NCBI GenBank assembly: GCA_964528735.1
Contig: CAZGUV010000002.1
Location: 1-64,000 of the forward strand
Direction of reading: 5' to 3'
DNA from: CAYNND01 sp964528735
Lineage (GTDB): Bacteria > Patescibacteriota > Minisyncoccia > Phycocordibacterales > UBA2100
DNA: 64,000 nt
Shown here in pieces: positions 56,634 through 64,000 of the stretch. The notes beneath the pieces were generated by a model. That model had not been told where the DNA came from. It worked only from the letters and a program-made list of their open reading frames with translations, and did not search any database. A program made the translations under genes and the position numbers. The number at the start of each line of letters is the position of its first letter. The first letter of the stretch is position 1.

Positions 56634-57671
56634 CTAGCGCTGGCTATCGATGTATATCCGCTTTTTTGATAGGTGCTCTTCGTAGGTTTTGCTGTAATAG
56701 GTGGTTCCTGCACTATCAGCAAGGTAAAAAAGGTATGGATTATCCTGCGGCTCGAGCACCGCACGTATTGAGCTCAGCCCGGGGTTATTTATAGGGCCTG
56801 GAGGCAAGCCAGTGTGTACGTATGTGTTATAAGGCGACTGATGCTTCAGGTCTTCGCGAGTAAGTCCAAATGTACCCTTTCCGAGAATATAGAGGAAAGT
56901 AGCATCCACCTGTAGTGCCATGTTTATCTTCAGACGGTTGTTGATTATGCCGGCAATCATGTGCCTGTCCTTAGTGTCGCTTTCCTCCTTCTCTATGATT
57001 GATGCGATGGTAAGAATTTCATGCATATTGTATGGTGATTTCTCAATCTCGTCTTTGTATGGTTCTAGTTTTCTTGTGAGAGTGTCTTTCAAAACTTTCA
57101 GCAAATCCTGTTCCTTAATGTTGGGCAATACAAAATATGTATCTGGAAACAAATATCCTTCAAACTTCTCTGCTTCTTCGGTAAACTTTACCCGGTCAAA
57201 GTGCATTAACTTTCCATCCAGAAGCTTCCCGATCTCTTTGGCGGTGCTTCCCTCGGGTATGACTATGCGTACTGGCTCAAGTCCAAATGCACCACTGGTG
57301 ATTCGCTTCGCGACTTTCAAGAGTGAAATAGGTTCCTTAAATACATAGTCACCAGCATAGACTTTCTCAGATTTGCCCTGAAGCTGTATAACACGCGTAA
57401 GCCACCACGATGAGGTGACAACACCTTTTTCTTCAAGGATTGACGCTGCTTCACGTACATTACTTCCTTCAGGTATCGTGACATATCCATCCTTGGGAAA
57501 GTTGTGTGGTGGGAAGTTTATGTATGCATAGAATGAGCTTATACAAGCCGCTACTACTGAAATTATAATGAGTGTTCGAATGTTGGTGTGCCTATTCCAA
57601 GTGGAATCATCAGATACGATCGCATCTTCGATAGATTCAAGTGTAGTTTCTGTCTTCTTTTCCGTATGCAT
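56634..57671 (-). CDS. mltG: Endolytic transglycosylase MltG
   Basis: MltG/YceG, 345 residues. One N-terminal membrane helix (TLIIISVVAACISSFYAYI), a LysM-like region with IPEGSNVREAASIL, then the catalytic domain: EGYLFPDTYF, LTIASIIEKEE with the catalytic Glu, VDATFLYIL and SPYNTYVHTGLPPGPINNPG. It cuts nascent glycan strands. The start six codons further upstream is possible but the M7 start is closer to the membrane segment layout. Not in an operon with its usual partner ruvX or pabC. Confidence 0.92.
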   Translation of the reverse strand: MHTEKKTETTLESIEDAIVSDDSTWNRHTNIRTLIIISVVAACISSFYAYINFPPHNFPKDGYVTIPEGSNVREAASILEEKGVVTSSWWLTRVIQLQGKSEKVYAGDYVFKEPISLLKVAKRITSGAFGLEPVRIVIPEGSTAKEIGKLLDGKLMHFDRVKFTEEAEKFEGYLFPDTYFVLPNIKEQDLLKVLKDTLTRKLEPYKDEIEKSPYNMHEILTIASIIEKEESDTKDRHMIAGIINNRLKINMALQVDATFLYILGKGTFGLTREDLKHQSPYNTYVHTGLPPGPINNPGLSSIRAVLEPQDNPYLFYLADSAGTTYYSKTYEEHLSKKRIYIDSQR

Positions 57672-57717
57672 GAACAAATAGCTTACCACAATAACGGTGT
57701 AAGCCCTTGTGTATAGC

Positions 57718-58749
57718 TTAGAGTGCTACGTACTTGCCGTCGTTTGTACGATTGAAGATGGTTCCGTCTTGGAGGTTTACGAGAATCGTTCCATCTTTTA
57801 CGTATCTTTCTCGTTTGACTCTGTCGATGATTTCCTTTTTTGAGAGCGGGCCGTCTTTCTTAAGAATATCTTTGATGACTTCCTTCACGACTCCTTTCGA
57901 GTATCCCCATTCTGAGAGTGCATACAATCCACGTCCCACAAGCACAAAGCGTTCATCTTTAATGAGTTCGTTATGACATGTTGCTTCGTGTGCCTTTCTT
58001 CCAAACAACTCTGAGATTGAACGAGCTACTTCAGCAAAATGCATCGGTGAGCCATGTCGTTTGAGAGAAAGATATGCCATGTCTCGCATATTTTTTACAC
58101 GTACTCCTGGTGCGTCAATTCTGCCCCACTCACCAAGCTGGTTTCTTGAAATCTTTTTTGAAAGTGAGAGCCATCGGCGTGCAGTCTCTTGTGTGTGGTG
58201 TCGTTTGTCGAGATGAGCAAGATCCTTTAGAAAACGTGTGACAAGTTCTGACTCAGGGACAAGTTCTTCATTTGAAAGTGAGCGGTACAGGTTTCTGAGT
58301 GCGGTGTGCACTGAATCAGCGATGCCTTGGTCAGCATGCCAACGGTGATTGAATTCAGGGTCTTCCTTCAATCGCTCGAAATCATTCCCCACAACAAGTA
58401 GGAAGTGAATGTGGTTTTGCAAGCCTTCATTTTTTGAGATTGCATCGAGGAGTTCTTGTTCTGGAACAATGCCACCCATATCGATAATTATCCCTGCGAG
58501 CTCAGTGAATACTGCTGACGCCTCTTTGTATGATGGAGATGTACGGATCGCGCCGATTGCTCTATTTTCGATTTGTCGGACGCGTTCTCGTGTAATTGTG
58601 TACCGTGTACCGATAGTCTCGAGGGTGTCTCGTTTTACCGTGTTGCCCAAGCCATAACGCCCCGTAAGAACGTCTCGCTCTCGTGACGGAAGTACCCCGA
58701 GAAGCTTTTTGGTGACCTGTTTAGGCTTGAATGTGACGGAAAACTGCAT
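57718..58749 (-). CDS. Sigma-70 region 4 / HARE-HTH (delta-like) fusion protein
   Basis: A 343-residue predicted transcription protein. Residues about 14-70 match sigma region 4: LPSRERDVLTGRYGL, TLETIGTRYTITRERVRQIENRAI. No region 2 or 3 is present, so it cannot act as a normal sigma factor. The middle is helical (about 90-215). The C-terminal part has two winged-helix units, SPMHFAEVARSISELFG to GRGLYALSEWGY and GPLSKKEIIDRVKRERYVK to FNRTNDGKYVAL, like the HARE-HTH/RpoE-delta fold. It may bind the RNA polymerase flap and modify promoter choice. Common in Parcubacteria, function untested to my knowledge. Confidence 0.8.
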   Translation of the reverse strand: MQFSVTFKPKQVTKKLLGVLPSRERDVLTGRYGLGNTVKRDTLETIGTRYTITRERVRQIENRAIGAIRTSPSYKEASAVFTELAGIIIDMGGIVPEQELLDAISKNEGLQNHIHFLLVVGNDFERLKEDPEFNHRWHADQGIADSVHTALRNLYRSLSNEELVPESELVTRFLKDLAHLDKRHHTQETARRWLSLSKKISRNQLGEWGRIDAPGVRVKNMRDMAYLSLKRHGSPMHFAEVARSISELFGRKAHEATCHNELIKDERFVLVGRGLYALSEWGYSKGVVKEVIKDILKKDGPLSKKEIIDRVKRERYVKDGTILVNLQDGTIFNRTNDGKYVAL

Positions 58750-58864
58750 AATGTCTTTGTTCTTAGATAGGCATTTCTACCATGTACTTATAAACTCGTC
58801 AAGTGCTACCATACAACAATATCTTGCCTTGTCCAGATAGCGGGCTGTGGATAACAAAAAAGCT

Positions 58865-61800
58865 CTACAGAACGATATTTACGATTTTGTTGGGTATAAC
58901 TATGACCCTGCGAGGAGTACCCTCACCAATCCATTTTTTGACCTCTGTCAAGGCCATTTCCTTGAGGGTGTCTTCGGCGAGATTTGGCGTTGCTTGGAGT
59001 GTGCCTCGAAGCTTTCCATTCACCTGAACTGCGATGGTAATAGACGATGAAATCAGCTTTTTCTCTGACCAGCGTGGAAACCTTTCAAGATGCACTGATT
59101 TTTTATGACCTCGCATGTGCCACAACTCTTCTGAGATGTGTGGTGCAAAAGGAGCAAGGAGAGTAACTAAGCTATCGAACTGCGAGCTTGAGATACCATG
59201 CTTCTCAGCTACATTTATAAAGCTCATAAGAGCTGCTATTGCAGTGTTGAATTTGAGACCTGCAACATCCTCTGTAATTTTTTTGATTACTTTATGGAGT
59301 TCTCGCTCAGTCTCCTCGTGCACGCCAAGCGATATCTTTTCCTGCAATCTCCATACTCGTTCAAGAAAACGGCGTACCCCGACGATAGCTTCCGGTGACC
59401 ACGGGTAACTCCCCGGTTCGTTAAATGGACCGATAAAGGCAAGGTACATGCGGACAGTGTCAGCCCCAAGCTTTTTCACCACGTCATCGGGGTCAATGAC
59501 GTTACCTTTGCTCTTACTCATCTTTTGTCCATCAGGACCAAGAATAAGTCCCCTGTTCATTCTCTTTGCGTATGGTTCCTTTTCTCGAACCAATTTCATA
59601 TCATAGAGTGCTTTGTGCCAAAAGCGGCTGTAGAGCACGTGCATTGTGGTGTGCTCTGCACCGCCTGAGTAGAGATCTACTGGCAACCATTGTTGAAGCT
59701 TTTTTCTTTGTGCAAATTCCTTTTTGTTCTTTGGGTCCGCATATCGCAAGTAATACCACGATGAGCAAATGAAGGTGTCGAATGTATCAGTCTCTCGAGA
59801 TGCAGGAGCCTTGCATTGCGGGCACGTTGTTTTTACCCACTTCGATGCCTTTGCAAGTGGTGACTTACCATCTCCAGCTGGGAGGTAGTCATTTACGCGA
59901 GGTAGCTCTACGGGGAGACTTTTTTCAGGGACTGGTACATAGCCACATGCGCTGCAATGAATCATTGGAATTGGTACTCCCCAGTATCGTTGTCGTGAGA
60001 CTATCCAATCACGTAGGCGGTACGTTTTCTTAGTGCGACCATATGACTCAACTATCAATTTCTTGGCAGAGTCTGAATGCATGCCAGTGTATTCACCAGA
60101 ATCCAAAAGGAAACCCGAGTCAGTGTGTACCTGGTGTTGACCAGAGGTGTGCTGTTTCCAGAGGAGGTCCTTCTCTTTTATCGTAAGAAACGGCAACACT
60201 TCGTGAGCTGGCTTCCATTCATGAGTGTGCTTGGCGAGCTCATCAGCATCTACATGCCCCTGTTCATCGTTTTCAAGTTCAAAATACAAATAGGTGAATT
60301 CAACGCGTCTGTTTTCTTGTTTGATGGTATGGAAAAACTCAACGGTTGCAGCGTCTCCAATCTGCCGTATGAAGCGTGGATTTTTGTAACCGCTTTCCTC
60401 TCGGATCTCTCGTATACCTGCCTCGATGGCACTCTCATCTCTTTCGATACCTCCTGATATGAATGAGCGTATTGGATAGTTATTCCACGTTTGGCACAAG
60501 TATTCATCCTTATTCCAATGCTTTACTATACACATAACTGCACGTCGATGGACAAATGGTAGTCCGTCTCGCACTGCATCAGCACCTGACGTTTGTCTCA
60601 CAACGCGAGAGACAACTTGCTTAATAGGGAGTGAAAAAGATTTTGCAAAAGCATTATCTCGTTCATCGTGACCAGGCACTGCCATAATTGCTCCGGTACC
60701 ATAGTGTGCAAGCACGTAATCACTTATGAAAACAGGTATTTCTTCTTTTGTTGCAGGATTGATAGCATGTACACCGAGTAGTTTGACTCCCGTTTTAACC
60801 TTATTTTCCTGTCGCTCAAGTTCGGTCTTTTGATTTGCCTGAGTACGATATGCAATTACCTCCTTCTCATTTTTTATGAGTCCGCGCTGGGCGAGCGCTC
60901 CAGTGACCCATGGATGTTCAGGTGCTAGTACCATATATGTTGCGCCGAAGATAGTATCCGGCCTTGTGGTGAACACACGTACTGTAGGCGTAATCGCCAT
61001 GAGCATATCCGGCTCTCCCTTCTCGGATGAAAAGTGTGGCACTACACCTGTACCCTTAATAAGGAGTCCTCCAAGAGTATTACTCCATTCAGAGGCATCT
61101 GATTGAGGCACGATAGTGTCGGTCTCATCTGTAAGAACTACAAAACTTTTTGCATGTGCGCGAATGGTTGCAATATCGTACTGATGCTTACACGCCCTGG
61201 TGACTGAACGGCGTGCTTTCTTGTCGAGAAATACGCCTGAGTGTGGTGTGGAGATTAATGTCACTCTCCCCACCTTCCTCCCAAGTTCTAGCACGCGAAG
61301 CGCAACGAGTCCGCCAAATGAGACACCGACCAATGCAGTTGATTCATCAAGTGTGCAGTGCTTCATGACATGTGCAGCCTGTTCATCGAGGTCTGGCTCC
61401 TGAGTGTGAGGCAATGTCGGCATTTCTACGGTATACCCGCGCTCTTCAAGCTTCCTTTTTAACCAAGGAAAGGCGTGCGACTGTGGGGAGCCATTTCTGC
61501 CATGAAGAATAACCACCCGCTTGCACGAATCAACACCAGAAAGTGCAAAATCAATCTCCGCGCCTTCGCTTCTCCCTATCCAATTTCGCTGTGAATCCTT
61601 TATTGCTTCTGGCCAATCAAGATTATCAAGATCATCAACAAGTCTGTCAGCATACTTAGTTATAGCAATATTCCACTGAGGCATGAGTCGTTGTTCAACC
61701 TTGTGGCCACAGCGCTCACACTCCCCTCCGATTACTTGCTCATTTGCAAGCACGGTTTTGCATGATGGACACCAATTCGCACTCGTATCTTTTCTATGTA

Positions 61801-62245
61801 CTAACCCTTTTTTGTAGAGTTGCAAGAATAGCCATTGTGTCCACTTATAATAAGCAGGGTCACACGTCACAACCTCTCTCGTCCAATCAAATGATGTACC
61901 CATTGACGCAATCTGCTTTCGCATGTGCGCCATGTTTTTATACGTCCACGTACGCGGGTTGATGCCGCGTTTAATTGCAGCGTTTTCAGCAGGCAAACCG
62001 AATGCATCAAACCCAATCGGAAATAGCACATTCTTGCCGGTCATTCGCATTGTTCGTGCGTACATGTCTGGTACTGCAAATGCGTACCAGTGTCCCACGT
62101 GGAGGTTGCCAGATGGATAAGGAAATTCAACAAGGACGAAATTATTCTTTTTACCTTTTTCTGAGTCCTTTACTGTATAGAGACCTTTCTTCTGCCACTC
62201 TTTCTGCCACTTCTTTTCAATACGTGCATGGTTGTACTCCTTCAT
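58865..62245 (-). CDS. leuS: Leucyl-tRNA synthetase with inserted serine-hydrolase and Nudix domains
   Basis: LeuRS, 1126 residues against the usual 800-870. Normal parts: YPSGNLHVGHWYA (HIGH 49-52), zinc knuckle CPSCK...CERC, editing domain VFTTRPDTIFGATY (426) with GHDERD (editing Asp527), DLYSGGAEHTTMH, KMSKSKGN (908-915), anticodon domain, C-terminal domain. Insert 1 (about 236-415) is a full RBBP9/YdeN-like alpha/beta hydrolase: VILHGRNGSPQ, nucleophile Ser309 in GVSFGG, likely Asp376 and His404. Insert 2 (about 545-705) is a Nudix domain with a perfect box: Gly598, Glu604, Arg612-Glu613, Glu616-Glu617, Gly619. Both enter surface positions of the editing domain without breaking the frame. 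A single start at 62245 with TAGGCT 6 nt upstream. Confidence 0.95.
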   Translation of the reverse strand: MKEYNHARIEKKWQKEWQKKGLYTVKDSEKGKKNNFVLVEFPYPSGNLHVGHWYAFAVPDMYARTMRMTGKNVLFPIGFDAFGLPAENAAIKRGINPRTWTYKNMAHMRKQIASMGTSFDWTREVVTCDPAYYKWTQWLFLQLYKKGLVHRKDTSANWCPSCKTVLANEQVIGGECERCGHKVEQRLMPQWNIAITKYADRLVDDLDNLDWPEAIKDSQRNWIGRSEGAEIDFALSGVDSCKRVVILHGRNGSPQSHAFPWLKRKLEERGYTVEMPTLPHTQEPDLDEQAAHVMKHCTLDESTALVGVSFGGLVALRVLELGRKVGRVTLISTPHSGVFLDKKARRSVTRACKHQYDIATIRAHAKSFVVLTDETDTIVPQSDASEWSNTLGGLLIKGTGVVPHFSSEKGEPDMLMAITPTVRVFTTRPDTIFGATYMVLAPEHPWVTGALAQRGLIKNEKEVIAYRTQANQKTELERQENKVKTGVKLLGVHAINPATKEEIPVFISDYVLAHYGTGAIMAVPGHDERDNAFAKSFSLPIKQVVSRVVRQTSGADAVRDGLPFVHRRAVMCIVKHWNKDEYLCQTWNNYPIRSFISGGIERDESAIEAGIREIREESGYKNPRFIRQIGDAATVEFFHTIKQENRRVEFTYLYFELENDEQGHVDADELAKHTHEWKPAHEVLPFLTIKEKDLLWKQHTSGQHQVHTDSGFLLDSGEYTGMHSDSAKKLIVESYGRTKKTYRLRDWIVSRQRYWGVPIPMIHCSACGYVPVPEKSLPVELPRVNDYLPAGDGKSPLAKASKWVKTTCPQCKAPASRETDTFDTFICSSWYYLRYADPKNKKEFAQRKKLQQWLPVDLYSGGAEHTTMHVLYSRFWHKALYDMKLVREKEPYAKRMNRGLILGPDGQKMSKSKGNVIDPDDVVKKLGADTVRMYLAFIGPFNEPGSYPWSPEAIVGVRRFLERVWRLQEKISLGVHEETERELHKVIKKITEDVAGLKFNTAIAALMSFINVAEKHGISSSQFDSLVTLLAPFAPHISEELWHMRGHKKSVHLERFPRWSEKKLISSSITIAVQVNGKLRGTLQATPNLAEDTLKEMALTEVKKWIGEGTPRRVIVIPNKIVNIVL

Positions 62246-62287
62246 CCGGTAAGCCTACCAAAGGTCAGACACAAAGAAAAGCCTTGA

Positions 62288-63340
62288 TTATGCGAGTGCA
62301 ATCTTGTTCGAATGCGCAGACCACTGGACTAAATTCCATAGTACGCGCATCCCCACATTCGCATTCCACTCGTTGTCATTTGCTTGAGGTGAGACTTCAT
62401 TGAGGTCAAAACCAATGACTGTTCTACCGGATTCAGAAATCGTTTTGATAAGGTACACAGCTTCCTCATAACTCAGACCGCCAGGTACTGGAGTGCCAGT
62501 TCCCGGACAGAGAGATGGATTAAGCCCATCAATATCAAAGCTTATGTAGACTTTTTGAGGTAGTGACGAGACAATTGAGTTGACCGTTTCTGACCATGTA
62601 ACACCTTCAAATCGTTCCTTTTTGAGATCGGAGTCAAAATACGCATGCACTCTCCCGTCACTACTATCAATCAAGCTCTTTTCACCTGGAGAAAAATCTC
62701 GAATACCAACTTGTACCAATTTTTTCATTGTAGGGATTGTTTTGAGTACATTCCACATAATTGATGCGTGAGAATACGTAAAGCCTTCGTATGCTTCACG
62801 TAAGTCGCAGTGAGCATCAATTTGTAAAATCCCGAAGTCATCATGTATAGCACCGAGTGCTCGTATGAGACCGTAGGGAGTGCTGTGGTCGCCCCCGACG
62901 ACCCCAACAAGCTTTCCTTCACGTAAGAAATATTCAGACTCTTCCTGAATTTCATCATGAAACACCTCACATGCGACATTTATTTCTGCGAGTGCTTTTA
63001 CGTTTGGTTTTTTTCCGTGAGATATATCATCGATATACTTCTCTGCCTTTGCGCGTAGTTGTTTTCCTCGCTTCATCGAGTTTTGTTTTTCCACGAGGGG
63101 CATCATGCAAACCGGCACTTTCCACGAATCATTTCCGTACGCCTCATGGTAGTAGTCAATTTGAGGTGACGCTTTGAGTATCGCTTCCGGTGCGTTATGT
63201 GCTCCTCCGCCATACGAAACAGTAACTCCCCATGGTGCAGGTATAAGCACAATTCGGGCAGTACTGAGCGTGTGAGGAAGTCCAAATAAACCGCTATTCT
63301 CTTTAGATACGCCATTTGGGTCAAAATGTTCGTTTTTCAT
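62288..63340 (-). CDS. Arginase/agmatinase-family ureohydrolase
   Basis: A 350-residue ureohydrolase. Metal-binding motifs: VVGGDHSTPYG (His), ILQIDAHCDLR (Asp-x-His-x-Asp), and SFDIDGLNPSLCPGTGTPVPGG (Asp-x-Asp), all present. Somewhat longer than agmatinase (about 305) owing to an insert around 100-140. The next gene on the same strand is carboxynorspermidine decarboxylase, which points to polyamine synthesis and agmatinase (agmatine to putrescine plus urea) over arginase. CATAAT lies 7 nt before the ATG. Confidence 0.88.
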   Translation of the reverse strand: MKNEHFDPNGVSKENSGLFGLPHTLSTARIVLIPAPWGVTVSYGGGAHNAPEAILKASPQIDYYHEAYGNDSWKVPVCMMPLVEKQNSMKRGKQLRAKAEKYIDDISHGKKPNVKALAEINVACEVFHDEIQEESEYFLREGKLVGVVGGDHSTPYGLIRALGAIHDDFGILQIDAHCDLREAYEGFTYSHASIMWNVLKTIPTMKKLVQVGIRDFSPGEKSLIDSSDGRVHAYFDSDLKKERFEGVTWSETVNSIVSSLPQKVYISFDIDGLNPSLCPGTGTPVPGGLSYEEAVYLIKTISESGRTVIGFDLNEVSPQANDNEWNANVGMRVLWNLVQWSAHSNKIALA

Positions 63341-63348
63341 ACTAGCTA

Positions 63349-64000
63349 TTATGCCATGCGAGCCTTGTAATCATCATAGGTAAAGGTTCGTAATGTATGC
63401 ATCATTCCGTCCTTCCAGTGCAATATCGAGGGATGCTGTACGCCATTAAACATAGTACATTGGACCATATTGTATTGAATACCATCGAGAAGCACCACAT
63501 AATCGCCTACAGAAAGATTTTTCTCAAAGCTGTGAAAATGATTGAGGTGGTCGCCTGTGACGCATGTACCTCCTGCAAGTTGATAGAGGTTGTTTGCATG
63601 CTGAGTAAGATCACGCACTACACGTGCTCCAAGTACAGGCATGTCCAAGTCGGTACTCAAAAGAAAGTCAGGTGTATGTGCATTGAATGACATATCGAGT
63701 ATCGCGATTTTATACGGTACATCATCTCGTTCAACAATATCGAGAACTCGAGTCACTAGAGCGCCAGCATTTTTACATATAGCAGCCCCAGGTTCGAAGT
63801 GCATAGTGAGCTCATATTTTGACTGTATGTCGCGGATGAGTTTAATAAACCCTTCTACATCGTACGAGTCATCAGTGATTCGTTGGCCACCACCAAGATT
63901 GAGCCATTCCAATGCCTGCAAATGCGTGCCGAATCGCTCCTCAATCAGTCGTGCAGACTTTTGCAAATCTTCGAAATCCTTGTCAAAGAAAATGTGCATG
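63349..64000 (-). CDS. nspC: Carboxynorspermidine decarboxylase, 5' end outside window
   Basis: PLP-dependent alanine-racemase-fold decarboxylase of the NspC type. About 217 residues from the C-terminal side are present; the first 150 or so lie beyond the right edge, so the ATG at 63999 is an internal Met. Seen: WLNLGGGQRITDDSYDVEG, TMHFEPGAAICKNAGALV (Glu-Pro-Gly PLP phosphate site), and LAGGTCVTGDHLN with the catalytic cysteine, then GDYVVLLDGIQYNMVQCTMFNG. It makes spermidine or norspermidine from the carboxy form. 8 nt upstream of the arginase-family gene. Confidence 0.88.
   Translation of the reverse strand, partial: MHIFFDKDFEDLQKSARLIEERFGTHLQALEWLNLGGGQRITDDSYDVEGFIKLIRDIQSKYELTMHFEPGAAICKNAGALVTRVLDIVERDDVPYKIAILDMSFNAHTPDFLLSTDLDMPVLGARVVRDLTQHANNLYQLAGGTCVTGDHLNHFHSFEKNLSVGDYVVLLDGIQYNMVQCTMFNGVQHPSILHWKDGMMHTLRTFTYDDYKARMA

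Noticed and set aside
58846..58854. Perfect DnaA box (TGTGGATAA) between the sigma4/HARE gene and leuS
   Set aside because: A single box with no AT-rich unwinding region or neighbouring boxes; dnaA and dnaN are absent, so no origin is called.

Overview
The window reads as a chromosomal segment of a Patescibacteria/CPR bacterium, most likely a Parcubacteria (Paceibacteria/Kaiserbacteria-like) lineage. The reasons are dense, short, mostly single-copy housekeeping genes, many proteins of CPR type (small prepilin, SPFH protein, orphan 7TM kinase, sigma4/HARE protein, Ada-like anchored protein), archaeal-type AspRS, and almost no biosynthetic genes. No rRNA, tRNA, CRISPR array or insertion sequence was seen.

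Layout. 1-9.4 kb: MgtC, Bax-inhibitor, recR-dnaB, cysS, CtpA protease, ribosomal L9 and L27, and several very small genes with their own leaders and terminators. 9.4-13.3 kb: a hypothetical gene and an AT-rich SIR2-HerA defence pair. 13.4-20.6 kb: exonuclease, kinase-like protein, NYN protein, methyltransferase, SPFH protein, membrane proteins, aldose epimerase, peptidoglycan-binding protein. 20.6-25.2 kb: an accessory stretch with an SDH-type protease and a lexA-dinB SOS operon; dinB is broken by a 10-N gap next to a foreign RTX-repeat fragment. 25-40.8 kb: PIF1-like helicase, SGNH hydrolase, M23 peptidase, gltX, murG-ftsW-mraY, an aquaporin-like channel, dacA, and aspS-pepM29-scpA-scpB, trpS. 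40.8-51.9 kb: a four-gene membrane/acyl-transfer/sensor-kinase group, dnaJ, tyrS, rhodanese, dnaK, a PaaX-like regulator with membrane partners, and a prepilin. 51.9-58.8 kb: grpE, the rpsI-rplM-rplQ-rpoA-rpsD-rpsK-rpsM-rpmJ-infA ribosomal cluster, mltG and a sigma4/HARE protein. 58.8-64 kb: a very large leuS, an arginase-family enzyme and carboxynorspermidine decarboxylase (polyamines).

Most notable. (1) LeuRS carries two complete extra enzyme domains, an RBBP9-like serine hydrolase and a Nudix hydrolase, spliced in frame into its editing domain. (2) Two unlinked leaders (3.7 kb, + strand; 47.4 kb, - strand) share one architecture: a promoter, an ATG 6 nt behind the -10 box, a tiny ORF with a run of branched-chain codons (LLLLL or VVVVIV) ending CGG TAG, an 8-bp antiterminator pairing with the terminator stem, an intrinsic terminator, then a Shine-Dalgarno-led small gene. 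This looks like ribosome-mediated attenuation. (3) About thirty ordinary genes have a -10 hexamer ending 6-9 nt before the start codon and no Shine-Dalgarno, so leaderless mRNA appears to be the norm, while six small genes use strong Shine-Dalgarno sites behind hairpin leaders. (4) A LuxI/FeeM-like acyl transferase, a PlsC acyltransferase, a membrane protein and a multi-TM histidine kinase sit together as a possible signalling unit.
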